Assembly: GCF_040412425.1 (NCBI RefSeq)
Contig: NC_089782.1
Coordinates: 17,790,622-17,854,621, forward strand
DNA from: Macrobrachium rosenbergii
Taxonomy: Eukaryota > Arthropoda > Malacostraca > Decapoda > Palaemonidae
Direction: 5' to 3'
DNA length: 64,000 nucleotides
A program made the position numbers and the translations under genes. This document shows positions 34,143 through 47,038 of the stretch, piece by piece (within the stretch, counting starts at the first letter, position 1; every line of letters starts with the position of its first letter). Below the pieces are notes generated by a model, which saw only the letters and a list, made by a program, of their open reading frames with translations, was not told the DNA's origin and made no database searches.

Positions 34143-36428
34143 TTTAAAATTTAAAAATGGGTAAATTCTTGCTTTGGGATTTCATATTACATTTTCATAC
34201 CAAAATCTGTTAAGTTTTTTTGTCCTTGGTGTATCTATAAGAAATGGCTATTGGTGTAAAGACGGCAAAGTTATTTTTTTAATTTATTGCGTGTTGCTTC
34301 TCTTGAATAATCCTTTTCATTTTTCAGAACTTTTGTAGGCAGTTCTTAAACAATTGAAATAGAAATAAAGGTAATTCCAAAAGCATACTGTATATGAAAA
34401 GTTAATTTTTTGTTGCAAATGATTACAGCACAGTACTAGGTTTTACGCACAATACTAGTGTTACATCCTTCTACAAGCAGAGGTGTTTTAGTTTTTTCAT
34501 TAGTTTCTTGTAGAAATCTGGAAATGCCAAGGGCTTAAGTTCTTGTACAAAGTAATTAAAATTATTACGTTTGCTCCTAGTTGTTGTACCATGCAAGTCA
34601 GTGGAGCACACATTTTCGTCTAGAGCACTTCTAAAAGATGTGATTCCATGGTGCTTTGCTACTTAGGTACGACTTAACCCTTTGTGATAAAAACTTGTTT
34701 AGTGCAGCTGTGAAAGGTAAAAATACAGGTTCTGGCATCTGTACGAGAGCCTTGAAGGTGAACGTGTAGTTACCATGTATCAGGCACTATTGGTTTTTTC
34801 TTCAGAGTTTTCAGTTTTAAAATGAAATAGGCTGCCATGTGTTAATAGAACAGGATTAAATTTTAGAGGTTCTGGTTTTCAAAGCTTATCATTTTTTCCC
34901 ACCTCATGGAAAATCAATGTTTTGTTTCCTTTGAGTTTTTATGTATCTACCCAAGAGCTGTACGTATTTATTGCTCCCTGTAAAATTTACAGGTTTTTAA
35001 GCTGCTAGGTAACAAGGGGTTACATTGGTGATTATTAACTGTAAACAATTTTTGTCAGTTTTTTTATTGTACAGTATTTGTATTGTTAACTGTAACTTGA
35101 CTCGCTGGACGAGCTTAATAAAATCTGCAAGATGAGAAGTGTGAGGATCTTAGTGAAACCTGGCACAGACTTAAAAAAATGTTCAGGAGTAAATACCAGT
35201 TGAGTTAGTGGTGTCACCTTGAGCCCATCACTTCTGATATTTTAAAAGAACCCATTATGATAGTAGCAAACTTGCATTGAAAACTTCAAATCGGGCTAGT
35301 TAATACAGTAACAGCAATGCTTCTCTGAATATGAGTGGGGTTATTCCAGTGACCATGCCTTTACCAAAACAACAGTGCTGCCAATACATTGCAGGATTTA
35401 GTTCTAGAAGTATTGTGATTAATTGTATCTGAGTAGTTCCAGTACTTTCGAGGTTGAGTCACATTTAACCTACCGTACTGGTATATTCTTTAATAAAACA
35501 AAGACCTAGTTTCATGAAGAGTTCATAGAAGTAGCATTGCTGATGGGTTGCATAAATTTGATACATGGAAGTAACACTTGGAACTACGTAAAATCATTAA
35601 AGAATATTCTGTTGTCACCTATCATGACAGTGTGACACCCACACGTCTTTAAGTATCAACGTGTATGCTTAAAGCTAACAAACCTATTTTACCTTTTCAA
35701 GCCCCTGACCATTTTGACTATTCTCAACCTTCAGAACTGATGGCTTGTTAGCTACCACCTGTGTCACACAGCCTTCCTGACTTGTTGCAGCAGCTGCAGT
35801 TGTTAAACTTTTGCTCCTGGTTATGCTGCTTCTCTGTTTCTTGATGTTTTTTTTTTATGCAAATTGCCCATCATAGTTTGTCAGCTTTGTTTCACTATTC
35901 ACAGACAGTAGGTTGGCAAAACTCATTTCACCGTCTTGGTAAAATCAAAAGTAACTATTGCCCACACTCCTGGTCTTGCTCATCAGTTAAGGTAGTTTTC
36001 CAGGATATGGTCGTGACCATATACTAGACAAGTGCTGATTTTCATAGAATATTTGAACATTGTCATAAACCCTTGTAAGAGCTGTCTGTTGTCACCACAG
36101 GTATTAAACTTTCCATAATATACCTAATACTGGATCAAGGAATCTGAAAAGTCCTTCACCAAAAATCCATTTTCTGAATTACAATATAACTCTTAGCACT
36201 GTTTAAAGCACTTGCAGGAGTACCAGATTTTTTTTTCATAAATTGGAGGTTTGTGCATAGCAGGTGAAAGTTGCATCAGTATATTTCAAATACAGGTATG
36301 CATAAAATTTTTCAAGTTGCATTTTTATGGTAGAATCATTTTTAAGTGGTATCTTCAACTTTGCTGTAGGCCCCATTTCTCTCAAAACAGATTTTTTCTG
36401 TTTTGCTTTTTGTAAACTTAATCACAGT
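34143..36428. other. AT-rich spacer, no gene seen
   Basis: Intron-like or intergenic sequence. Both strands are full of stops, and no recognised repeat or RNA gene was found. Confidence 0.5.
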
Positions 36429-36590
36429 GAAATTAGAGTATGGTTTCCTTATTTTGATAGTATTGAAGTTCTTACACCTCTGGAATTGTAATACGGGTAC
36501 AGTAGTTTCTAGTACAGAAGACAAAAGCTCAGTTTTTCTAGAATGAGTGTGTGCTTTATGAAGGTTGTAACTTTATTTTTTTAGTTACAG

Positions 36591-36746
36591 AATGTTCATA
36601 AGGTTGCCAGGCCCTCTCAGTAAAATACAGTTTGAAGACAAGTGGTACGATATCTAATTTGCTGATTGCCAAACAAGGAAGAAAACTCAAGACACCCGCA
36701 CCTCCAAACCTCAGGATGCTACTCAAAAGAATAGGAAAAAATCCTG
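36591..36746 (+). other. Exon-like segment in copy 1 of the duplication
   Basis: A T-rich tract and TTACAG (acceptor-like, ending 36,590) precede it, and CTG|GTAAGG (donor-like, from 36,747) follows. No frame is open through all 156 bases. One frame starting at the ATG reads 21 residues to a stop and contains KIQFEDKWYDI just before TAA. Another is open from the third codon to the donor. It could be a non-coding or terminal exon, or a decoy. Confidence 0.22.
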
Positions 36747-36976
36747 GTAAGGATAGTTATGATTTACTTTTCTTGTATGTAGTATCATTTTAATTTTATT
36801 AAAAAAAATTTGTAGGAAATTAGAATATGGTTTTCCTTGTTTTGATAGTATCAAAGTTTTTGAACTCTAGAATTGTGATACAGGTACAGTTGTTTCTAGT
36901 ACAAAAGACAAAAGCTCAATTTTTCTAGAATGAGTGTGTGCTTTATGAAGGTTGTAACTTTTTTCTTTAATTACAG

Positions 36977-37131
36977 AATGTTGCATAAGGTTGCCAGACC
37001 CTCTTGGTAAAATACAGTTTGAAGGCAAATGGTATGACATCTAATTTGCTGATTGCCAAACAAGGAAGAAAGCTCCAGAGACACATTTCCAAACCTCAGG
37101 GTACTACTCAAAAGAATAGGAAAAAATCCTG
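36977..37131 (+). other. Exon-like segment in copy 2 of the duplication
   Basis: The acceptor-like tttaattacag ends at 36,976. The donor position reads GTAGGG, weaker than in copy 1. An extra G near 36,981 shifts the ATG frame of copy 1, but the C-terminal reading KIQFEGKWYDI-stop is kept, with TAC/TAT and GAT/GAC synonymous changes. Over so few codons this is only a hint of coding history. Confidence 0.2.
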
Positions 37132-37205
37132 GTAGGGATAGTTATGATTTACTTTTAAAGTATGTTGTATCATTATTTTAATTTTAATAACATTTGTACG
37201 GTTAG

Positions 37206-37927
37206 ATAGGGCACAAAATATCTTGACTGTAACTTGGCTGGACCAGATTTTTTCTTTGAAGGTTGGGATGGGAGTGGGGGATATAAACCTGTACCCTGAA
37301 ATGTAAGTGGCAAACATGCAAAATCAGTGAGTGGGAAGAAAGATAAAAGTATTGCAGAATAAGGTCAAGAGCCCTTGGTTTGTCCCAAAGCACTGTGTTC
37401 TGAGTTCACTTTACATGAACAGCCTGACAGTTTTTTTTAATATCTGCTGGATTGTGGTTGCCCTCTGAAAACTATGCCATTCCAGTATAGTACTGTTAAG
37501 GAGGCTTTGTTCCTGCAGAAGTACAAACCATCGCCTTTTATGTAGGTGTATTCCTCACTGCAAATTGGAATTTCAAAAGACGGTGTAGTTAACTGATGGT
37601 TGGAAGGTTGTTCTGCTTTGGTGGTAAGAGTGTGCTGTGCAGTGAAGAGGTTGTCAGCAACAGAGGAAGGCCAGGAGGTGTTTGCTGGAGAGTTAATTTG
37701 GGAGGGTAGGTAACCAGCCTGTGCTCTCCGACACTGCTGACCTTGGTGCACAGGCTAAGCTGTCCCTAGGTGAGACGACAGCAGATGTTCAGGGTTTGCC
37801 AAAACCTACAAGTTTTTTTGTCTGCAGCCTTTCTGGAATATTGACTGATATTTCAGGCCCTCAGCAACCCAAGCAGCCCATCTTTCATAGCAGTTTCAGA
37901 CATTGCTGACCTTGGTGTGATGAGCGT
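37206..37927 (-). other. Spacer with an open minus-strand segment
   Basis: A minus-strand frame is open over 37,437-37,751 (104 codons) but lacks an ATG. Its sequence (Ser/Thr/Pro/Gln-rich, then SEEYTYIKGDGLYFCRNK, stop after QPQSSRY) looks more protein-like than most frames here and could be a 3' terminal exon of a gene reading left. I cannot identify it, and no firm acceptor or upstream exon is seen. Confidence 0.2.
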
Positions 37928-37973
37928 GTGATCATAGTGCGCCACCACTACCCAATGTTTCATTGGTTTCATA

Positions 37974-38069
37974 CCAGTTTTGCCAAAGTGTCGACAGACA
38001 TTCCTCTCCAGATGACCAAGTCCAGTTTTGCTGAAGTATTGACAGACATTCCTGTCCAGATGACCAATC
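37974..38069 (+). repeat. 48-bp in-frame tandem duplication
   Basis: Copies 37,974-38,021 and 38,022-38,069 match at 41 of 48 positions. In the plus-strand frame open from 37,955 (ATG) to 38,218 they read SFAKVSTDIPLQMTK and SFAEVLTDIPVQMTN. The period is a multiple of three and the changes are mostly conservative, which fits but does not prove coding. The frame has no recognised domain. Confidence 0.8.
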
Positions 38070-41000
38070 TTATGTGGCTGTTTCCTCTAGAGAACTCTGT
38101 TGATCCACCTGTAGCGTGTCTTGCCTTTGGGGATTACCTGTGGTATTTAGCACAGGCCTTACTCATCCAGTGTTACTTCCTACCTCAACATGTCTTCTAC
38201 TGTAACAAAGGAGGTTAAGACTAATGGACACGTTGATGAAGAAATGCAAGAATGAGCCCTTCCTGCTCTTCCTCCTCTTGTCTTTGGCCTCCTGTTCTTT
38301 CCAGGTGAAGGTTAGGTGGTGATCTCGGAAGTTCTGCCGACTATGGCGTACCACATCTCTTCTTTTGGGGGCTGGCAACAGTATCTGGATACCTTTTGAT
38401 ATGATGACTGCCAAAAGTAAGGATAACTTGGTGCTCACTGAGCTTGCTCCTGAATGTGCGTGTCGTTGAAACTCTTTAAGAGTGAGAACTGTCCTGAAGC
38501 CTTCCCTTGTTTAGGCACCACCATTAGCTCAACACATTTCTCTTAAGGAAGCCTCATCTAGTAAAGCATAATTGCAATCCTTTTCTTTGATGCCATCCAT
38601 GTTTTCAGTAAAATGAAGTAAGTGTTACAGCTTCACTCTTCTATATTATGGGTATCCACTTTTTTTCTGGGCTTCATAAACACTGGACTATTCAGCTTTG
38701 GCAAAATCCAATGCTGGTGCTTGCACCAGATATCGTTTCCTTTTGCTATATCTACTTAGGACATCCTTAAACCAGATTCATTTTCCCCTTTGTTCTATCT
38801 ACCTATAACTTCCTCACGACAAGGTCTGTTTCTGTGTGGCCATTTAGGCTCCTCCTATAAGTACCCCATGAGACAGTGGCACTTGTGTCACTACATTTTA
38901 TCGTCTTTCCTACATTCACGTTTCTCTGGGTATCCTGATTGTGGTGAGTAAATGAAAATGCATGCATTACCTTTTTGCTTCTTAAGAGTATCTTAATCTT
39001 ATTATTCTCGCATTTATTTACCCCACTTCTTTAATATTGCAGCCAGCTCATATTTGACCAGTATCTGACGTACTCATTTTCTCATTTCTCGGTGCCATTT
39101 CACTAGTTTGTATTTTTAAGCTTCACTACTGATGGTGTTATGCCACCCCATTTGTAACTTACCCCTTGAACACATTTAATGTCCACATTTCTTGAGAGAA
39201 TTTCAACCACCACTTCTCTTCCCACATTTACAGCGCTTAGTTTTCATGAAGCTTGCCTTTTCCATCTTTTCTAGAGAATCTTTGCACCCCTTTCCTGTTT
39301 ACAGGCAGCCATTTTGTCTTAAATAATTTTTGTGTTTTTGGAGATGGTTAATTAAAAAAAATTTTTTAACTTTTCTGACAAACTGCCCACTCAGTGGTTT
39401 TTTTTTTACCACTTGTTGAATGGTCATTATTTCACTTTTGAGTTTTACTGCTGCAGGCCGACCATTTTGATGAAAATGGTGATTAAAAAAATGTCATTGT
39501 TTTATGTATATTGTACTATGCTGTCTGATGAGTAAAGACAAAGAAATTAGTGTACAAACATGCCATTCTGTTCTGTGTAATGTAGGAATGAAGTCCTACA
39601 TCAGTCTAGCCAACTGCTGAAGGGTCGTATTTCCTCTAGAGATAGTATTTTGATGAGTGGATGGTGACTTGCTTTGACCGGTTTTGCATTGATATTCCAG
39701 ATACTATTTGAATGTATAAATGTCAAGGCACTTTGATTCACCTCATTTTGCATTTTACATAAAATTTTTCATAGCTGATCGTTCTTCCCAGGCTATGCTG
39801 TACTCCATGAACTGTAAGACTAGATATGAAGTTAATTCTAACGGACTTGCTTTTTATTTCCTGAAGTTCAGTATCACACCTGTATAGGGCCTCTTGAGCT
39901 TGTAGCAATCTGCTTTTCTAACTAGGGTTGAGATTTCTTAGTGTTGATAAGGCTAGTGTTGAAGTTTACACGGTGTGAGGTGAAGGATTGTCCAGTTTTG
40001 GGAAGATCCAACACAATCTCACTCTTCTAGGACTGGAAACTGGTCAAAATTGGGGTTTCTGTAAGGATTTCAGTTTTTCAGCTGAATGGCAAGAGCTTTT
40101 ACTTTACTGTAATCAGTTATAACTCGGGTCTTTCTCTAAGCTCAGGAAGTAAATTTGAAGGGCATTTTGACATTTTAACATTTTCTGGTGGGTCAAAGAA
40201 GAGATTTTTTATTCATGCTATAGAGACAGTCAGACTCATTCTTAACGTGAGAATGACAGTTATGGATAAGTAAATTGCTCTGATCTGGCAAGAGTAGTTA
40301 TAATCCTTTAGTACAGTTTTAGATAGACAAAAAACTAGATGTGGGTTTTTGAAAAATGGTAAATTAACTCTTCACGTATTTCATTGAAGCTGATCAGAAG
40401 AATATGGTGAAAAAAGGAGAAAGTTTGCATGAAGAATTTAGTGATTAGACAGCCAGGAAGGATGAGGGGGAAGAATTGGTTCAATGTTACAGGTTACAAA
40501 ATTTTGCAGCTTGCGGCCTTGGGATACTTATGTTGTAGAGTAACCCCTTCAGGGGAATGGAGTGACTTGTTAGTTATGTACAGAAATAAAACTTAAAAGG
40601 TAAAGAAAAAGTCAGTAAGAATATGATTTAAAAGGTTATTTGGGCAATTTAATTGTGAAATTTAGGCGTTAAATTAACATGAAGTATATTTTAATTTAGA
40701 GATTAGGTTTATACACAGGAAATGATTTCATCTAAAACTTTTTTATTTTTCACCTAGACACTTCGTGATGTAAGGATTGTGGAAGGTAAAAGTAGTAGCA
40801 GCATGATTAAATACTAATTTTCCGAACTTGAGATTACCAAGATTTCCTTGAAATGCTATTTATCAAAAATCTTTAATACTGCTTGTCCACTTCAACTTTA
40901 CGGATGTTCACACCTTTTCCAACTCAAAGTTAGGATTCTGGGCCAGGCCTGTGAGTCTGGATGTTTGTTTTCTGTTTAAAGGTGAAAAGATAAAATGACT

Positions 41001-41174
41001 GTTAATTAGGTGCCTAGAGTTCTTCCAAATAATTTTTTCGAAACATATATCCAAAAATAATTGCTGTTATTTCCTTTCAGAACATTAGTCCAAGGTTGCT
41101 TTGATACATCTTTAGGAAGTGTTCTAGTCTCCAAGTTGGAATTAGGTGACTAAAGAAAATTCTTGATTTTTACT
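38070..41174. other. Low-copy spacer, no gene established
   Basis: About 3 kb without repeats I recognise. At 38,236 an ATG starts a 28-codon frame with a signal-peptide-like core (PFLLFLLLSLASCSF). The same bases form a strong pyrimidine tract ending in TTCCAG at 38,304, so a splice acceptor is an equally good reading. The downstream frame RKFCRLWRTTSLLLGAGNS runs to a stop near 38,470 but is not continuous with it. The rest is AT-rich and full of stops. Confidence 0.35.
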
Positions 41175-41800
41175 CGGGTAACTTACCAAGTAATTACATA
41201 GCTATAGTTTCCACTTAAACGGCAGCTTAGATTAAAAATTTCGCGGGTAGCGCCTCAATATAGTTTGTGTAGGTGATCAGCCCGTCCCACTAACGGAATA
41301 TTGGAACGACTTGGCAGACAATTCTCATTCGTTTCCTGCCGGCCGTGGTGGCAACACCTGGTCTGGCTCTAGCTTTTTTCATTATGTTCCGGTTATTTTT
41401 CCGGATTCCGATGGAGGATTCTTTAAATCGACCGTCGGAACGCGTATATTGTAGCCTTCAAGCTGAAATCTTTCAGGATGAGTTTTTTCTTTTGTTTTAC
41501 GTTGATTCAGTCATCATCGAGCCGTCGGTGAACGATGCCATTTGCTTTGAAGGTTTGTTTACCGGTTTGGCTTCTGGCGGCGTCGATAATAGTTTTACAT
41601 TAAAAGTAATTCTCGGATGTTACAACATTGCATTATAAGTGTAAATCATGTTACGCACTTTCAATTGTTTTCCGGCTATAAACTACTAGCGAGCCGACGA
41701 TAATAGTTTTGTTTTTAAAAGAAATTCTCGAGTGTTACGAGACACCATTATAAAGTAATTGGTCTAGAGACACTATTATAAAATAATTGGTGCATATTAG
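41175..41800. mobile_element. Probable dispersed repeat
   Basis: An abrupt change to CpG-containing sequence begins with ggtaacttaccaagtaatta and ttccacttaaacggcagctt, words I recall as recurrent in decapod genomic and transcript sequence (memory only). An internal imperfect repeat, cgataatagtttt...attctcg, occurs at about 41,584 and 41,699. Another short one, accattataaagtaattgg / actattataaaataattgg, occurs near 41,746-41,789. A plus-strand frame at 41,345-41,638 starts at GTG rather than ATG and shows no known domain, so I do not call it a gene. The element class is unknown. Confidence 0.35.
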
Positions 41801-42994
41801 GCTTTTCATTAGGCCATAACCTTTACAATTTATGAATTATTCTACGGCCTTAATATATGCATTATGGTTAATCTGTTATTGCCCATGAAGGATGGGACAA
41901 TAATGGTAGTGTCTAGTAAGTGTCTAACCAGGTTTCACTTAAATTGTTCACTGTGTGGTCTTTCTTTCTTTACGCTTTTCCGTTCTGTAAAGGAAACTGT
42001 GACGTATCTTATCACTTCGAAAATACCGTTTCTGCAGTCTAACTTTTGGATTACTATAAGTTGAGACAAATTTCGAAATATTTTGAAAGTAACTGAAACA
42101 CTAGTCAAATCAACTTTGAAGAAACTCAAGGTCGGATATCAGTTTTGATAAGTTTACGGGCTTATTTTTAAATAAAAGGGATAAAATTTGAGTTTTATTA
42201 AAGAATGATTTAATATTTTGATGATACTAACGAAAAGATTTGGGGTTGATAATTATGGGGTATATACTGCCCAGTAGGCAAAAATTCAATTTACTTGTGA
42301 ACCATTAAAGTCACATGTTTGAATTCAAAGATTTATTTATTATTTATTGGTTTCATGATATAACAGAAAAAGTTGATAACTGTAGTTGAAATATAAAGTA
42401 GGCAAGAGATATAAAGTAGACAAAATTTCATTTTAATTGTACTCCGTTAAAGTCTTAAGTTTTCACTCCATACAGGGGGTTTTCTTTTGGAGGCAAGAGG
42501 AAGAAAAGACAGTGAAGAGAACAGTCAGGTAGCACATAGGTCAAAGTGAACACAAGCGGAAAAATAAGGAACATACTTCTTTCCAGAAGAGATGGCCGTT
42601 AAGATGGAATGAAAAATGCTACAGTGGAAATGTGGACTCTGAAGCAGTCTCTTTTAAAGGGAAGGAAGAAATCAATAGTGCAGCATAAAAGGTTTCATCA
42701 TTTCTTCAGCAGGAAGTAGAACAGACAGGACAAAGAAGGAAGAAATCATCAGTGATGAGGCAGAAATGGTTTCAAATTGCTTAGCTCAGTGGGAAGTAAC
42801 TACAGTAGAAACAGAATAAAATAGGGAAAAGGTAAGCGGCCAAAAAAGGATTCTTTCCACACATCCTACACTGTCACGTTGTTCTTGTAGTTTGTGCAAT
42901 ACTGCTCTCTCTATTAAGGCAAGAAGAGTTAAAGATCATTCCAAAATTTCATGATGCAGTAAAAAAAAAAAAAAGCTTTAAAGAATTATTTTTT
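41801..42994. other. Left flank of the second satellite
   Basis: AT-rich unique DNA. 42,165-42,515 has a second, mosaic copy inside the array at 47,039-47,505. A weak duplication with a period of about 74 bp (gaaggaagaaatca at 42,661 and 42,735) and a poly-A tract (42,960-42,974) lie close to the array edge. No gene is seen. Confidence 0.55.
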
Positions 42995-44219
42995 ATGACA
43001 TTTCAGAAACTAGGTTTTATGTACTGATTAGTTTTATTCAGAAACTAGGATTTTATGTACTGATCAGTTAGGATTTTATGTACTGATTAGATTTATTCAG
43101 AAACTAGGATTTTTCCAGAAACTAGGATTTTATGTACTGATTAGTTTTATTCAGAAACTAGGATTTTATGTACTGATTAGTTTATTCAAACTAGGATTTT
43201 ATGTACTGATTAGTTTTATTCAGAAACTAGGATTTTATGTACTGATTAGTTTTATTCAAACTAGGATTTTATGTACTGATTAGTTTTTATTCAAACTAGG
43301 TTTTATGTACTGATTAGTTTTATTCAAACTAGATGTACTGATTAGTTTATTCAGAAACTAGGATTTTATGTACTGATTAGATTTATTCAGAAACTAGGTT
43401 TTATGTACTGATTAGTTTTATTCAGAAACTAGGATTTTATGTACTGATTAGTTTTTATTCAGAAACTATTTTATGTACTGATTAGTTTTATTCAGAAACT
43501 AGGATTTTATGTGATTGTTTATTCAGAAACTAGATTTTTATGTACTGATTATTTTATTCAGAAACTAGGTTTTATGTACTTTTAGTTTTATTCAGAAACT
43601 AAGTTTTATGTACTGATTAGTTTTATTCAGAAACTAGGATTTTATGTACTGATTAGTTTTATGTAGGATTTTATGTACTGATTAGTTTTGTTCAGAAACT
43701 AGGATTTATGTACTGATTAGTTTTATTCAGAAACTAGGATTTTATGTACTGATTAGTTTTATGTCAGAAACTAGGATTTTATGTACTGATTAGTTTTATT
43801 CAGAAACTAGGATTTTACTGATTAGTTTTATTCAGAAACTAGATTATGTACTGATTAGTTTTTATTCAGAAACTAGGATTTTATGTACTGATTAGTTTAT
43901 TCAGAAACTAGGATTTTTATTGGTTTTACTGATTTATGTTTTATTTATTCAGAAACTAGGATTTTATGTACTGATTAGTTTTATTCAGAAACTAGGATTT
44001 ATGTACTGATTAGTTTTATTCAGAAACTAGGATTTTATGTACTGATTAGTTTTATTCAGAAACTAGGATTTTATGTACTGATTAGTTTTATTCAGAAACT
44101 AGGATTTATGTACTGATTAGTTTTATTCAAACCAGGATTTTATTACTGTTAGTTTATTCAGAAACTAGGATTTTTTGTACTGATTAGTTTTATTCAGAAA
44201 CTAGGATTTTATGTACTGA

Positions 44220-46500
44220 TTAGTTTTATTCAGAAACTAGGGTTTTATGTACTGATTAGTTTTATTCAGAAACTAGATTTTTATGTACTGATTAGTTTTA
44301 TTCAGAAACTAGGATTTTATGTACTGATTAGTTTTATTCAGAAACTAGGGTTTTATGTACTGATTAGTTTTATTCAGAAACTACTGATTTTATGTTTTAG
44401 TTTTATTCAGAAACTAGGGTTTTATGTACTGATTAGTTTTATTCAGAAACTAGGGTTTTATGTACTGATTAGTTTTATTCAGAAACTAGGGGTTTATGTA
44501 CTGATTAGTTTTATTCAGAAACTAGGGTTTTATGTACTGATTAGTTTTATTCAGAAACTAGGTTTTATTTTTAGTTTTATTCAGAAACTAGGGTTTTATG
44601 TACTGATTAGTTTTATTCAGAAACTAGGTTTTTATGTACTGATTAGTTTTATTCAGAAACTAGGTTTTATGTACTGATTAGTTTTTATTCAGAAACTAGG
44701 GTTTTATGTACTGATTAGTTTTATTCAGAAACTAGGGTTTTATGTACTGATTAGTTTTATTCAGAAACTAGGGTTTTATGTACTGATTAGTTTTATTCAG
44801 AAACTAGGGTTTTATGTACTGATTAGTTTTATTCAGAAACTAGGGTTTTATGTACTGATTAGTTTTATTCAGAAACTGGGGTTTTATGTACTGATTAGTT
44901 TTATTCAGAAACTAGGGTTTTATGTACTGATTAGTTTTATTCAGAAACTGCAGGTTTTATGTTTTGGTGTACTGATTAGTTTTTATTCAGAAACTAGGGT
45001 TTTATGTACTGATTAGTTTTATTCAGAAACTAGGGTTTTATGATTAGTTTTATTCTGAAAACTTTTTATGTAGTTTTTATTCAGAAACTAGGGTTTTATG
45101 TACTGATTAGTTTTATTCAGAAACTAGGGTTTTATGTACTGATTAGTTTTATTCAGAAACTAGGGTTTTATGTACTGATTAGTTTTATTCAGAAACTAGG
45201 GTTTTATGTACTGATTAGTTTGTTTCAGAAACTAGGGTTTTATGTACTGATTGGTTTTATTCAGGAAACTAGGGTTTATGTACTGATTAGTTTTATTAGA
45301 AACTAGGGTTTATGTACTGATTAGTTTTATTCCAGAAACTAGGTTTTATGTACTGATTGGTTTTATTCAGAAACTAGGATTTTATGCTGATTAGTTTTAT
45401 TCAGAAACTAGGTTTTATGTACTGATTAGTTTTATTCAGAAACTAGGATTTTATGTACTGATTAGTTTATTCAAAACTAGGATTTTATGTACTGATTAGT
45501 TTATTCAGAAACTAGAGGATTTTATGTACTGATTAGTTTTATTCAGGGATTTTTAACTGATTAGTTTTGTTCAGAAACTTTTATGTACTGATTAGTTTTA
45601 TTCAGAAACTAGGATTTTATGTATGAATTAGTTTTATTCCATTTAGGATTTTATGTACTGATTAGTTTTATTCAGAAACTGGATTTTATGTACTGATTGG
45701 TTTCATTGAAACTATAGGATTTTATGTACTGATTAGTTTTATTCAGAAACTAGATTTTTATGTACTGATTAGTTTTTATTCAGAAACTAGGGTTTTATGT
45801 ACTGATTAGTTTTATTCAGAAACTAGGGTTTTATGTACTGATTAGTTTTATTCAGAAACTTTTAGGATTAGTTTTATTCAGAAACTAGGGTTTTATGTAC
45901 TGATTTTTTTATTCAGAAACTAGGGTTTTATGTACTGATTAGTTTTATTCAGAAACTAGGGTTTTATGTACTGATTAGTTTTATTCAGAAACTAGGGTTT
46001 TATGTACTGATTAGTTTTATTCAGAAACTAGGGTTTTATGTAATGATTAGTTTTATTCAGAAACTAGGGTTTTATGTACTGATTAGTTTTATTCAGAAAC
46101 TAGGGTTTTATGTACTGATTAGTTTTATTCAGAAACTAGGGTTTTATGTACTGATTAGTTTTATTCAGAAACTAGGGTTTTATGTACTGATTAGTTTTAT
46201 TCAGAAACTAGGGTTTTATGTACTGATTAGTTTTATTCAGAAACTAGGGTTTTATGTACTGATTAGTTTTATTCAGAAACTAGGGTTTTATGTACTGATT
46301 AGTTTTATTCAGAAACTAGGGTTTTATGTACTGATTAGTTTTATTCAGAAACTAGGGTTTATGTACTGATTAGTTTTATTCAGAAACTAGTTTTATGTAC
46401 TGATTAGTTTTATTCAGAAACTAGGGTTTTATGTACTGATTAGTTTTATTCTAGGGTTTTATGTACTGATTAGTTTTATTCAGAAACTAGGGTTTTATGT
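44220..46500. repeat. Domain of the taGGG variant in the 36-bp array
   Basis: Most units here read ctagggttttatg where the rest of the array reads ctaggattttatg. The variant is almost fixed in 44,690-45,240 and 45,780-46,500, with a relapse to the A form around 45,370-45,730. Isolated G-form units reappear near 61,670-61,760 and 63,660-63,780. This is the clustering expected from local spread of one mutation by unequal exchange. Confidence 0.85.
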
Positions 46501-47038
46501 ATAGGTTTTATGTACTGATTAGTTTTATTCAGAAACTAGGATTTTATGTACTGATTAGTTTTATTCAGAAACTAGGTTTTATGTACTGATTAGTTTTATT
46601 CAGAAACTAGGATTTTATGTACTTTAGTTTTATTCAGAAACTAGGGTTTTATGTACTGATTAGTTTTATTTAGGTTTTGTATGTACTGATTAGTTTTATT
46701 CAGAAACTAGGGTTTTATGTACTGACTAGGATTTTTTTAGTACAAATTTTATTCAGAAATATTTTATGTACTAGTTTTATTCAGTTTTATTCAGATTAGT
46801 TTTATTCAGAACCAGGATTTTATGTGTGTACTGATTAGTTTTATTCAGAAACTAGATTTTATGTTGATTAGTTTATTCAGAAACTTTTTATGTACTGATT
46901 AGTTTTATTCAGAAACTAGGATTTTTATAAACTGATTTTTATGTACTTTAGTTTTATTCAGAAACTGGGATTTTATTCAGAAACTAGGATTTTATACTGA
47001 TTAGTTTTATCTAGAAACTAGATTTTATGTACTGATAG

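Larger units (their letters stand above)
36429..37205. repeat. Tandem duplication, unit about 387 bp
   Basis: Copy 1 (36,429-36,815) and copy 2 (36,816-37,205) align over their whole length with scattered substitutions and small indels. Examples are gaatgagtgtgtgctttatg in both, and gctgattgccaaacaaggaa in both. The junction falls in an A-rich stretch. Conservation looks highest in the middle and lower in the T-rich edges, which could reflect constraint on an exon or simple chance. Confidence 0.9.

Noticed and set aside
38236..38322. Short secreted peptide with signal-peptide-like core
   Set aside because: The hydrophobic run comes from a pyrimidine tract that ends in a good splice-acceptor TTCCAG, and the frame stops after 28 codons.
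46043..46369. Frame of ISFIQKLGFYVL repeats resembling a hydrophobic repeat protein
   Set aside because: By-product of the 36-bp satellite, with no start context, no unique ends and breaks outside clean islands.
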